Positions 1 to 6,373 of a stretch of DNA of 8,280 nucleotides are shown here, piece by piece; the stretch's first letter is position 1; every line of letters begins with the position of its first letter. The notes under the pieces were generated by a model. It was not told the origin of the DNA. It made no database searches and worked only from the letters and a program-made list of their open reading frames with translations. The position numbers and the translations under genes are program-made. Source of the DNA: Candidatus Omnitrophica bacterium CG02_land_8_20_14_3_00__42_8 (GTDB taxonomy: Bacteria > Omnitrophota > Gorgyraeia > Gorgyraeales > Gorgyraeaceae); NCBI GenBank assembly GCA_002780805.1, contig PEUD01000055.1:1-8280 (forward strand), given 5' to 3'.

Positions 1-168
1 ATATTTCTTAAACAATAAAGGCGTGACTTTATTTACACGCTCATCTGTGCATTGCGCCGAAAGAATGGTGGCAACCAAAAGCTGCCAGGTATCTTTAAAT
101 CTAAGCGCTATTTTTGCGTCGGGGTATTCTTTTTTCAAAATCCTTATTATTTCTTTAACGTTTTTCAA
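1..168 (-). CDS. nth: Endonuclease III (DNA repair glycosylase/AP lyase), N-terminal part, cut by window edge
   Basis: Reading the minus strand from 168 to 1 gives 56 codons with no stop. The residues include EYPDAKIALRF, WQLLVATILSAQCTDERVNK and VTPLLFKKY, which match the N-terminal helical region of bacterial endonuclease III (LLVAxxLSAQxTDxxVN is its hallmark). The family excises oxidised pyrimidines and cleaves the abasic site. The helix-hairpin-helix, catalytic Lys/Asp and FeS-cluster cysteines lie beyond the window. The only start compatible with the frame is TTG at 168-166, since an in-frame TAA lies two codons upstream; this start gives the usual distance to the EYPDA segment. No clear Shine-Dalgarno is visible; a minus-strand extended -10 (TGG TAGATA, 204-196) lies in the palindrome shared with the next gene. 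Transcribed divergently from the FAD oxidase. Family assignment is firm; the exact start is less so. Confidence 0.9.
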   Translation of the reverse strand, partial: MKNVKEIIRILKKEYPDAKIALRFKDTWQLLVATILSAQCTDERVNKVTPLLFKKY

Positions 169-188
169 TGCTTAAGATATCGCGTATG

Positions 189-217
189 TTTACTTTATCT
201 ACCATATATGGTAGATT
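189..217 (+). promoter_or_regulatory. Promoter of the FAD oxidase/LarA operon, probably leaderless
   Basis: TTTACT (189-194), a 17-bp spacer and TAGATT (212-217) preceded by TGG (209-211, extended -10). Six bases separate the -10 from the ATG at 224, so the expected transcription start falls on or next to the start codon. No proper Shine-Dalgarno precedes the ATG; the GGTAG at 210-214 is part of the palindrome. Confidence 0.5.
197..216. promoter_or_regulatory. Perfect 20-bp palindrome between divergent promoters
   Basis: ATCTACCATATATGGTAGAT is identical to its reverse complement. It lies between the divergent nth (starting at 168) and the FAD oxidase (starting at 224). Each half supplies an extended -10: TGG TAGATT on plus (209-217) and TGG TAGATA on minus (204-196). 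It can be read as an operator for a dimeric regulator, or as a symmetric bidirectional promoter core. The sequence alone does not separate the two. Confidence 0.6.
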
Positions 218-223
218 ATATCT

Positions 224-1672
224 ATGATTATAAAGACAGACCCTGACATTATCAAGGGTTATTTTGAAGACTATTCAGGCCTTTTGGGCGGATACGCTGA
301 CAGGGTCATATTACCTGAAAATGAGAAAGAAGCCAGGGATATCCTGCTCGAGGCAAGCGCAAAAAAAATCCCTGTAACAATATCAGGCGGCGGAACAGGC
401 GTTACGGGTGCGAGGATACCTTTCGGCGGATGGGTCATTTCCACAGAACGCCTGAATAAAATAATAGGAATAAACGGCAAAACCCTTACAGCAACCCTCC
501 AGCCGGGTGTAAGGCTTTCTGATCTTGAAAATGAACTTTCAAAAAAAGGCCTCATTTATCTTCCGGACCCCACAGAGCCGAACGCATTCCTTGGAGGCAC
601 TATATCCACAAATGCCTCCGGGGCAAAAGGTTTTAAATACGGCTCAACGCGTAATTACGTAAAAAGACTCAAGATCCTTCTCTCTACAGGAGATATTATA
701 GACATAAAACGCGGGGATTATTTTATAAACAGGAGTATGATATTCTCTCTTAAATTAAAAAATAAAGAAATAAAAATTAAAATCCCGGATTATTCAATGC
801 CTGAAATAAAAACAGCCGCAGGTTATTACGTCAAAGACCGTATGGACTTTCTGGATTTATTCATAGGCCATGAAGGGACACTGGGTTTCATACTTGAGAC
901 TGACATGGCGCTGAGTAAAAGGCCAGAAGGCGTAATGAGTTTTTTCAGCTTCTTCTCTTCCGAAGACGACGCGATCAGCTTCGTAAGGGACGCGAAAACC
1001 TGTAATGCGATGTCCCTGGAATACATGGATGAAAACTCCCTATCTCTCCTCAGGACAAAATACCCTAATATACCAAAATCCGCGAAAGGCCTGATATATT
1101 TTGAGCAGGACTACAAAAAAGAATCCGAGCCTCGGCTCATAGATTCGTGGACCAAACTTCTTGAAAAACACAAGGCCCTGACAGAAGATTCATATTTTGC
1201 GGACTCTGACAGAGAGAGGGCGAAATTAAAAGAATTAAGGCACACCCTTCCTGACGCGGTGAACGAGATCGTGAAAAAAAATAAAATGCCGAAGGTCGGA
1301 ACAGACATAGCCGTGCCTGATGCGGGATTCAGGGAAATGCTGAAATTCTACAAAGAAAAACTTGCGTCTTCCGGGATAGATTACCTGATATTCGGCCACA
1401 TAGGCGAAAGCCACATGCACGTAAACATGCTTCCCAGAACAGAGGAAGAATTTAAAAAAAGCCGGGAAATATATATGGAATTCGCGAAAAAGGCCGTTGG
1501 CATGGGCGGCACGGTTTCCGCGGAGCACGGCATAGGAAAGATAAAACACCATTTTCTTGAGATAATGTACGGAAAAGACAACTTAAAACAAATGGCCCTT
1601 CTTAAAAAAACACTGGACCCCTCCTGTATATTAGGGCTTGATAATATATTCCCGAAGGAACTTTTGGAATGA
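224..1672 (+). CDS. FAD-linked 2-hydroxyacid dehydrogenase (GlcD / D-lactate dehydrogenase type)
   Basis: A 482-residue flavoenzyme of the VAO/PCMH fold, close to the usual 460-500 residues of GlcD/DLD proteins. The FAD-binding half shows TISGGGTGVTGARIP (residues 52-66), the PDPTEPNAFLGGTISTNASG segment (115-134) with GFKYGSTRNYV after it, and GHEGTLGFILE (215-225). The C-terminal oxidase half shows TDIAVPDAG (360-368), FGHIGESHMHVNMLP (390-404), which is the family's GHxGdxNxH-type motif with Ser-His-Met-His here, and VSAEHGIGKIKHHF (431-444). There is no FeS domain, unlike some D-LDH fusions. Members oxidise D-lactate, glycolate or related 2-hydroxyacids to the 2-oxoacid and pass electrons to quinone, cytochrome or an electron-transfer flavoprotein. 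The stop overlaps the start of the LarA homologue (ATGA), so the two are co-translated. That partner suggests a 2-hydroxyacid substrate available as two enantiomers. Exact substrate and electron acceptor are unknown. Confidence 0.9.
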   Translation: MIIKTDPDIIKGYFEDYSGLLGGYADRVILPENEKEARDILLEASAKKIPVTISGGGTGVTGARIPFGGWVISTERLNKIIGINGKTLTATLQPGVRLSDLENELSKKGLIYLPDPTEPNAFLGGTISTNASGAKGFKYGSTRNYVKRLKILLSTGDIIDIKRGDYFINRSMIFSLKLKNKEIKIKIPDYSMPEIKTAAGYYVKDRMDFLDLFIGHEGTLGFILETDMALSKRPEGVMSFFSFFSSEDDAISFVRDAKTCNAMSLEYMDENSLSLLRTKYPNIPKSAKGLIYFEQDYKKESEPRLIDSWTKLLEKHKALTEDSYFADSDRERAKLKELRHTLPDAVNEIVKKNKMPKVGTDIAVPDAGFREMLKFYKEKLASSGIDYLIFGHIGESHMHVNMLPRTEEEFKKSREIYMEFAKKAVGMGGTVSAEHGIGKIKHHFLEIMYGKDNLKQMALLKKTLDPSCILGLDNIFPKELLE

Positions 1673-2766
1673 AAATTATAATCGCTGTCCCTGATTTTAC
1701 GCGAGAAGCACATTTAAAAAAGATACTGCCGGGCCTTTTAAGCAGTCTTGTTAAAAAAGGCGCCCGCTATAAAGATATGGAAATACTCATCGGGACAGGG
1801 CTCCACAGGCAGCCTACCGAAAAAGAGATAAAACGTAATCTCGGCAGCATCACGGACAAAGTAAAAATATCTTCCCATAATTATAAAAATGTTTTCTGCG
1901 CCGCAAGGTCAAAAAAGAATATCCCCGTATATCTGGATAAAAAATTAAAAAACGCCGATTCCATAATAACCATAGGGGTGGTAGAGCCGCATCTTTACGC
2001 GGGATACAGCGGCGGCGTAAAGGTCGTCTCGATAGGCCTGGCCGGGGAAAAAACAATAAACGCAACTCATCATCCGAGATTTCTGGACTATCCCGGCACA
2101 AGGATATGCTCCATAAAAGATAACCCTTTCCAGGATTTCATACAGGAAGCAGCCTCTCTTCTCCCTGTCAGATATTCTGTAAATATAATAAATAATGAGA
2201 ACGGAAAAATATTAAAAATATTTAAGGGAAGGCCCTGGCTGTGTTTCAAAAAAGCAGTCAACTACTCAAGGAAAACTTTTGAGAAGAAAATGAACCGGTA
2301 TTTTGACGTAATCATATGCAGTATCCCTTCCTCAAAAAGCGTAAATATATACCAGGCATCGCGGCCGTTTAATTATATAATCAATACCAGAAGCCCGGTT
2401 ATAAAAGGCACATCCCTTATACTTGTGAAAGCAGGATTAGAAGAAGGTTTTGGAAAGGGCCTGGGCGAAAAACGCTTTATGAAAAAGATGCTGGAAATGA
2501 GGCATCCGGATAAACTGATAAGCAAGATTAAAAAAGGCGGCTGTCTGGCAGGAGAACACCGGGCCTACATGGTGGCAAAAGCGCTCAAGAAAGCAAAATT
2601 AGGATTCATATCGAAAAACGCGCGCCTTTATAAAAATAAAGGCCTTCCATTTTTATTTTTTGAAGGCCTGGGCGAAGCTAAAAAATATATAAGAAACTAT
2701 TTCAAAAAGCCAAAAATATACTATCTCAAAAACGCATTTACAACAATCTTAACCAGAACAAAATAA
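1669..2766 (+). CDS. LarA-family (lactate racemase-like, nickel-pincer) 2-hydroxyacid racemase/epimerase
   Basis: A 365-residue protein, shorter than typical LarA (about 420). LarA landmarks occur in order with the spacing I recall from the Lactobacillus plantarum enzyme: DFTR (9-12), GTGLHRQPTEKE (42-53, His46 for His108), EPHLYAGYSGGVK (106-118, His108 for His174 and Lys118 for the cofactor-binding Lys184), THHPR (133-137, His134 for His200), and IYQASR (227-232, Tyr228/Gln229 for Tyr294/Gln295). LarA uses a covalently bound nickel-pincer nucleotide to racemise by hydride transfer, so the residues for cofactor binding and catalysis are present. At the position of Lys298, a substrate-site residue, there is Arg232, which hints at a different 2-hydroxyacid. 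The start ATG overlaps the oxidase stop by 4 bases. LarB, LarC and LarE, needed to make the cofactor, are not in the window. The family call is strong; the substrate is inferred only from the oxidase partner. Confidence 0.85.
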   Translation: MKIIIAVPDFTREAHLKKILPGLLSSLVKKGARYKDMEILIGTGLHRQPTEKEIKRNLGSITDKVKISSHNYKNVFCAARSKKNIPVYLDKKLKNADSIITIGVVEPHLYAGYSGGVKVVSIGLAGEKTINATHHPRFLDYPGTRICSIKDNPFQDFIQEAASLLPVRYSVNIINNENGKILKIFKGRPWLCFKKAVNYSRKTFEKKMNRYFDVIICSIPSSKSVNIYQASRPFNYIINTRSPVIKGTSLILVKAGLEEGFGKGLGEKRFMKKMLEMRHPDKLISKIKKGGCLAGEHRAYMVAKALKKAKLGFISKNARLYKNKGLPFLFFEGLGEAKKYIRNYFKKPKIYYLKNAFTTILTRTK

Positions 2767-2848
2767 CCCATGCATCTGTAGCCGCAGAGCTTGCTCTGCC
2801 CCTGCTGCATGTAGCAAAGTAAACTTTGCAGCTACAGCTATCTGGGTT
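2765..2848. repeat. Compound palindromic element with two GTAG-headed hairpins (REP/BIME-like)
   Basis: This element fills the gap between two convergent genes and touches both stop codons. Outer arms AACCCA (2765-2770) plus CTGTAGC (2776-2782) pair with GCTACAG (2831-2837) plus TGGGTT (2843-2848), leaving 5-nt unpaired stretches on each side. Inside are two hairpins: GCAGAGC/GCTCTGC (2784-2799) and GCAAAGT/ACTTTGC (2814-2829). Each is preceded by TGTAGC (2777-2782 and 2810-2815). A GTAG tetranucleotide at the foot of a hairpin is typical of REP elements mobilised by RAYT transposases. No clear T-tract follows on the plus strand, so it is a doubtful terminator. Confidence 0.65.
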
Positions 2849-3536
2849 AAAAATCCCTGCTGATTCCCACGGAAAGCTCTTCCCCGTCAATAAAATCGCC
2901 TTCTATGTTAAACCTGATATCCTTGGCCATCAAATAATCAACTCCTATTACAAGGCCAAGCATTTTTTCAGATTTTATGCGGCGCCTGTCATGGTCATTC
3001 ACCCATTTTATAAAATCCACTGTTCCATATCTCGCGCCAAGATAAGACACGAGATTCCCCATGTCTTTTGATATCAATATAGAACCCTGCCAGTCGTCTA
3101 TAATCACCCTGTGATTATCGCTGGCAGGAGATGCCGTTGCCGGATGAACGCTTATGTGCTGGAAACCCGCTACAGTCTTTATGCCAAGCTCTTTATTTTC
3201 ATACCCCTCTATCCTGAAACCATACCCTCCCGCAAAACTCGTATTATAATTTAAATTTCCAGGGTTGGAATTATGCCACGCCACGTCCCCCACCCCTATC
3301 TTACCGTCAAAACATATCCAGTCAAATACGCCATAAGTACATGTTAAAAAATATCTGCTGCCGCTCGTCCCTCCCTGATTATCCTTCAGATCCCTATCCA
3401 CGAGAAAATCTCCCTGGAGCCCCAATATCCATTTCTTTTCCTTAGGCATGTGGGTCCCGTAACAAGGCGCGGCGTAAGAAACATTCGAAAAAATCATCAT
3501 TAAAATCACCATAATAAAGAAATATTTTTTTACCAT
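2847..3536 (-). CDS. Exported protein, probable outer-membrane beta-barrel
   Basis: Not recognised as a named family. The 229-residue product opens with a Sec signal peptide: MVKK, a hydrophobic stretch to about residue 20, then a likely cut after SYA (residue 22). The mature part is rich in Gly and aromatic residues in alternating patterns that look like amphipathic strands (about 35-45, 61-68, 101-112, 117-127, 161-170, 193-201, 206-214, 220-229). It ends in SVGISRDF; a C-terminal Phe is the usual recognition signal for the outer-membrane Bam machinery. Cysteines sit at 25, 66 and 75. It is the last gene of the minus-strand operon and its start overlaps the carboxypeptidase stop by 7 bases (3530-3536), implying coupled translation. 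A later Met (residue 9) would also leave a signal peptide. A small porin-like or structural barrel is most likely; a soluble periplasmic beta protein is possible. Confidence 0.6.
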   Translation of the reverse strand: MVKKYFFIMVILMMIFSNVSYAAPCYGTHMPKEKKWILGLQGDFLVDRDLKDNQGGTSGSRYFLTCTYGVFDWICFDGKIGVGDVAWHNSNPGNLNYNTSFAGGYGFRIEGYENKELGIKTVAGFQHISVHPATASPASDNHRVIIDDWQGSILISKDMGNLVSYLGARYGTVDFIKWVNDHDRRRIKSEKMLGLVIGVDYLMAKDIRFNIEGDFIDGEELSVGISRDF

Positions 3537-4330
3537 AATTTTCTGCCTTTCTCTGCCAGCTCCTTTAGATCAGGCCATAATTTTTTTCCTTTCAATATCA
3601 CAACTATTAAATTATGGTTTTTATCGTAATTAATATAGCCGGCGAAACACTGCCTGGCCCTTATAGTATACCCCGTCTTTCCCAGAATTAAATAGGGGGT
3701 GTCTTTCCACAGGCTCTTATTATGATTTCTTAATTTGGTACGTCTCCCGCTGTTTAATTCCGTTATCTCCGCTCCTTTGATGCTCAGGATATTAAGGAGC
3801 CTTTTATCTTTCACGGCCTCGCGCACTATCAATGCCATGTCGTAAGCGGTAGAATACTGGCCTTTGGCAGGCAGGCCATTTGAAGTTTTAAAATTCGTAT
3901 TGCGGCAGCCCAGCCTCCTCGCCATGTCGTTCATCATGCCAACGAAATCTTTTTCCGTCCCTGCCACGCTCTCAGCCAGTGCCACGCTCGCGTCATTTCC
4001 TGAATTCAATAAAAGCGCTTTAAGCATGTCCTCAGTAGAGTACGCCTCTCCTTTTTTAATATCTACCCTGCTTGGAGGCACGCACGTAGCGCACCTCGAA
4101 ACAGTCACTTTTTTGTCAAGGCCGGATTTTTTTAGAACCACGAGGGCGGTCATCATCTTAGTAGTAGAAGCAGGCGCAAGTTTAATATAAAGGTTTTTAG
4201 AATAGATGACCTTTTTATTCCTGGCATTCATAAGCACGGCGGAATGCGCCGTGATATGGATAACTTCTTTTGCGAAAAGATTAGCGCTTAAAAATATAAC
4301 GGATATGAATACGAGGGTTCTTCGAAACAT
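3530..4330 (-). CDS. Serine-type D-Ala-D-Ala carboxypeptidase (peptidase S11, PBP5/DacF-like)
   Basis: A 266-residue low-molecular-weight penicillin-binding protein. An N-terminal signal peptide (MFRRTLVFISVIFLSANLFA, cut near 20) sends it to the periplasm. All three active-site motifs are present: STTK (55-58, nucleophile Ser55), SGN (110-112) and KTG (218-220). Supporting segments are LAPASTTKMMTALVVL, LLLNSGNDASVALAE and KTSNGLP. It trims the terminal D-Ala from murein pentapeptides, limiting cross-linking. It ends soon after the catalytic domain and lacks the C-terminal beta domain and amphipathic membrane anchor of PBP5, so it may be soluble in the periplasm or held by the retained signal segment. 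An unusual CATC (80-83) lies in a loop. The gene directly abuts the upstream small membrane protein (TAA then ATG, no gap) and overlaps the downstream barrel gene by 7 bases. Function is secure; the physiological role in the operon is unknown. Confidence 0.94.
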   Translation of the reverse strand: MFRRTLVFISVIFLSANLFAKEVIHITAHSAVLMNARNKKVIYSKNLYIKLAPASTTKMMTALVVLKKSGLDKKVTVSRCATCVPPSRVDIKKGEAYSTEDMLKALLLNSGNDASVALAESVAGTEKDFVGMMNDMARRLGCRNTNFKTSNGLPAKGQYSTAYDMALIVREAVKDKRLLNILSIKGAEITELNSGRRTKLRNHNKSLWKDTPYLILGKTGYTIRARQCFAGYINYDKNHNLIVVILKGKKLWPDLKELAEKGRKLW

Positions 4331-4603
4331 TTAATCTTGATGCATTTCGCTGGTTTCTTTGGCTACGTCTTTGAGGGCCATCTTTGCGCGCTCGAGTTCA
4401 GCGGAAAGCCTCGCTGTTATAAGCAAATGCTTATAAGAAAGCAGGCTGAATGCCAGGTTTAAAAGCGATAGTAAAAGTAAATATACATTGACTTTTGTAT
4501 TAAGCAGGAAATATATGAAGAAAAATATACCTAAAAGAATAAGCAGCCTGTTCACCCTGGCAACTACTCCTATAAATATTTCTTCATTAGTTAATTTTAC
4601 CAT
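4331..4603 (-). CDS. Small two-TM membrane protein with charged C-terminal helix, function unknown
   Basis: No family recognised. The 90-residue product has two hydrophobic spans (about 17-35, LLILLGIFFFIYFLL region, and 39-56, LLLLSLLNLAFSLL region) joined by a tight turn (NTKVN). A polar, probably helical tail follows (about 62-90, RLSAELERAKMALKDVAKE) that could form a short coiled coil on the cytoplasmic side. I chose the ATG at 4603-4601 over the in-frame TTG six bases upstream because AAGGAG (4616-4611) sits 7 nt before the ATG but only 1 nt before the TTG. The gene lies between nadE (45-nt gap holding a 28-bp palindrome) and the carboxypeptidase (no gap). The position suggests an envelope role alongside the carboxypeptidase, but that is inference. 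Confidence 0.65.
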   Translation of the reverse strand: MVKLTNEEIFIGVVARVNRLLILLGIFFFIYFLLNTKVNVYLLLLSLLNLAFSLLSYKHLLITARLSAELERAKMALKDVAKETSEMHQD

Positions 4604-4610
4604 ATACAAT

Positions 4611-4616
4611 CTCCTT
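4611..4616 (-). promoter_or_regulatory. Shine-Dalgarno AAGGAG deciding the start of the two-TM protein
   Basis: Read on the minus strand, AAGGAG is followed by ATTGTAT and then ATG at 4603. The 7-nt spacing is standard and excludes the upstream TTG. The site sits immediately beside the 28-bp palindrome, so hairpin formation in the mRNA could affect access to it. Confidence 0.7.
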
Positions 4617-4644
4617 GTAGGGAACGGTCGCGACCGTTCCCTAC
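4617..4644. repeat. Perfect 28-bp palindrome with GTAG/CTAC ends (REP-like)
   Basis: The 14-nt half GTAGGGAACGGTCG is followed directly by its exact reverse complement. In RNA it would fold as about 12 bp with a CGCG loop. It occupies most of the gap between nadE and the next gene in the same operon. The ends are GTAG and CTAC, so both strands carry a GTAG at the hairpin foot, as in the element at 2765-2848. No T-tract follows, so it is not a standard terminator. Confidence 0.75.
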
Positions 4645-4648
4645 TAAA

Positions 4649-6280
4649 TCAAATAGGCGTAAATTTATTTGTTATAGGCATACGCCTGTCTTTTCCAAAT
4701 GCCATAGGTGTAATCTTTATGCCCGGCGGGGCCTGGCGCCTCTTATATTCGCTGCGGTCTATCATGTTTAATGTCTTTTTAACAATGTCTTCGCGGCCCA
4801 CCTCTCTTATTATATCTTCAAACCCTTTATTCTTCTCAACGTAAAGGTCTATGACCCTGTCTAAAAAATCATAAGGCGGCAAGGTATCCTGGTCTTTCTG
4901 ATTAGGCCTTAATTCAGCAGTAGGGGCTCTTGAGAAAACACTTTTAGGAATAACGCCTTCCTCTTTCTTTTTATTTCTATACTCCGCCAGCTCATAGACA
5001 AGCCTCTTGGGCGCATCTTTTATCACACTGAATCCGCCTGCCATGTCTCCGTAGAGAGTGCAATAACCCGCGCTGGTTTCACTTTTATTGCCTGTATTAA
5101 GTACCAGATATCCGAATTTATTTGAAAACGCCATAAGGATATTGCCCCGTATCCTGGCCTGAATATTTTCTTCCACTACGCCGGGCTTTGAGCCTTTAAA
5201 ATACGGACTTAACGTACTCAGATAAGAATTAAATATGCTGTCTATTGATACTTTGTAAAATTCTATACCAAGGCTGCCTGCTATTATCTCCGCGTCCTTC
5301 TGCGTTTCTATTGAAGAATATCTGGACGGCATGCTGATCGCAAGGACATTCCCTCTGCCAAGCGCATCCACTGCGACGCACGCCACCAATGCCGAATCTA
5401 TGCCTCCGCTTAAGCCCAGGGCTACCTTACTAAAATTATTTTTGCGCACGTAATCTTTTAAACCCAGCATGAGCGCGGAATATATCTCTTCATGCCCGGA
5501 GATCGGTTTGGTTTTTAAATGGGGCTTCTGCCTTTTCGATAAATCCAGATCAAATATAAATAAATCCTCATCAAATGCCTTTGCCTCCGCGATAACTAAA
5601 CCGTCTTTTCCGAATAAAGCGCTCCTGCCGTCAAACACCAGTTCATCCTGGCCTCCGACCAGATTGCAATAAACTATAGGGATTCTAAATCTCCTTGCCT
5701 TGGCCCCGATCACTTTTTCCCGTTCTTTGATCTTATCAATATGATAAGGCGACGCGGAAATATTTACCAGAAAATCCGCTTTTTTTAAAACTCTCTCTGC
5801 GTTATGCCCTGTGCCCTCTGCCCATATATCCTCGCATATGTTCAAAGCGAAAGAAAAAGCTCCCGTATCTACCAATACATTTTCCAGGCCTGGCTTAAAA
5901 TATCTCTTTTCGTCAAAAATGCCATAATTCGGCAGATGTATCTTATGATACACGCAGGCTATCTTTTTATTGCGGATTACAGCCGCGCTATTGTATATAT
6001 TTCCTTTTTTCTCATCCACAAATCCTATTACCACGGCCGCGTCGCCTGCTTCCTGAGATATCTTTTTCAGACATTTGAGATTCTCTTTTATGAAATGCGG
6101 TTTTAAAAGCAGGTCTTCGGGCGGATATCCTGTTATGCTGAGCTCCGGAAATACGATCAAATCAACATCCCCGGAATCTGCCTCTTTTATGCAGGATAAT
6201 ATTTTTCTGGAATTCCCATCCAGGTCTCCCACCACAGGGTTTATCTGAGCTATTGCAATCCTGAGATTTTTTATAGCCAT
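4649..6280 (-). CDS. nadE: Glutamine-dependent NAD+ synthetase
   Basis: A 543-residue two-domain enzyme that makes NAD+ from nicotinate adenine dinucleotide, ATP and glutamine. The N-terminal nitrilase-type glutaminase domain (about 1-255) carries the Glu-Lys-Cys triad: Glu46 in FPELSITGYPPEDLL, Lys113 in YHKIHLPNYG and Cys149 in NICEDIW. The C-terminal synthetase domain shows the ATP pyrophosphatase P-loop LGLSGGIDSAL (288-298), then LNTGNKSE (394-401) and YGDMAGGFSVIKD (410-422), and ends with the usual KRRQAPPGIKITPMAFGKDRRMPI segment. Length is normal for the short bacterial class. The start ATG has a good Shine-Dalgarno, AAGAGG (6291-6286), 5 nt away. It heads the minus-strand operon and is divergent from the repeat protein. 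No odd residues were seen. Confidence 0.98.
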   Translation of the reverse strand: MAIKNLRIAIAQINPVVGDLDGNSRKILSCIKEADSGDVDLIVFPELSITGYPPEDLLLKPHFIKENLKCLKKISQEAGDAAVVIGFVDEKKGNIYNSAAVIRNKKIACVYHKIHLPNYGIFDEKRYFKPGLENVLVDTGAFSFALNICEDIWAEGTGHNAERVLKKADFLVNISASPYHIDKIKEREKVIGAKARRFRIPIVYCNLVGGQDELVFDGRSALFGKDGLVIAEAKAFDEDLFIFDLDLSKRQKPHLKTKPISGHEEIYSALMLGLKDYVRKNNFSKVALGLSGGIDSALVACVAVDALGRGNVLAISMPSRYSSIETQKDAEIIAGSLGIEFYKVSIDSIFNSYLSTLSPYFKGSKPGVVEENIQARIRGNILMAFSNKFGYLVLNTGNKSETSAGYCTLYGDMAGGFSVIKDAPKRLVYELAEYRNKKKEEGVIPKSVFSRAPTAELRPNQKDQDTLPPYDFLDRVIDLYVEKNKGFEDIIREVGREDIVKKTLNMIDRSEYKRRQAPPGIKITPMAFGKDRRMPITNKFTPI

Positions 6281-6289
6281 ATTTTCCTC

Positions 6290-6318
6290 TTGTATACTGG
6301 AGATATATGATATATAAT
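6290..6318 (+). promoter_or_regulatory. Sigma70-type promoter of the DxNxDG-repeat gene
   Basis: TTGTAT (6290-6295), 17-bp spacer, TATAAT (6313-6318). Transcription should start near 6325. This makes the possible ATG at 6317 part of the -10 and unusable, and supports the downstream ATG at 6374. The region is the divergent gap with nadE; several AT-rich hexamers could serve nadE on the other strand, but none stands out. Confidence 0.55.
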
Positions 6319-6373
6319 GTTAGCATACCTTTTAAAAATAGGCAAGCTCTGGAAAGTTATATTTCATAACAAT

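Noticed and set aside
52..246. Plus-strand 64-codon reading frame starting with TTG
   Set aside because: It lies over the nth coding sequence on the other strand and runs into the oxidase gene start in another frame; the translation is not protein-like.
1235..1713. Minus-strand reading frames opposite the oxidase gene
   Set aside because: They mirror a strongly conserved flavoprotein; no initiation site or family resemblance.
2765..2848. Bidirectional intrinsic terminator
   Set aside because: Stable hairpins are present, but no T-tract follows on the plus strand and only a weak T-rich stretch on the minus strand, so it is recorded as a repeat element.
2826..3071. Plus-strand reading frame opposite the barrel gene
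   Set aside because: It is antisense to a gene with a signal peptide and barrel-like composition, and begins inside the palindromic element.
4082..4093. CATC (two Cys at residues 80 and 83) in the carboxypeptidase as a metal or redox motif
   Set aside because: It lies in a variable loop of an otherwise standard S11 enzyme, and no second Cys pair is nearby; too little to claim.
4604..4609. TTG start two codons upstream for the two-TM protein
   Set aside because: The AAGGAG site is only 1 nt from this TTG but 7 nt from the ATG at 4603.
6317..6373. Upstream in-frame ATG that would extend the repeat protein by 19 residues
   Set aside because: This ATG overlaps the TATAAT box of a good promoter, and the extension would bury the signal peptide; ATG 6374 fits better.
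6281..6373. A distinct nadE promoter or a riboswitch in the divergent gap
   Set aside because: The region is very AT-rich with many weak -10-like words on the minus strand; none has a matching -35 and no structured leader is seen.
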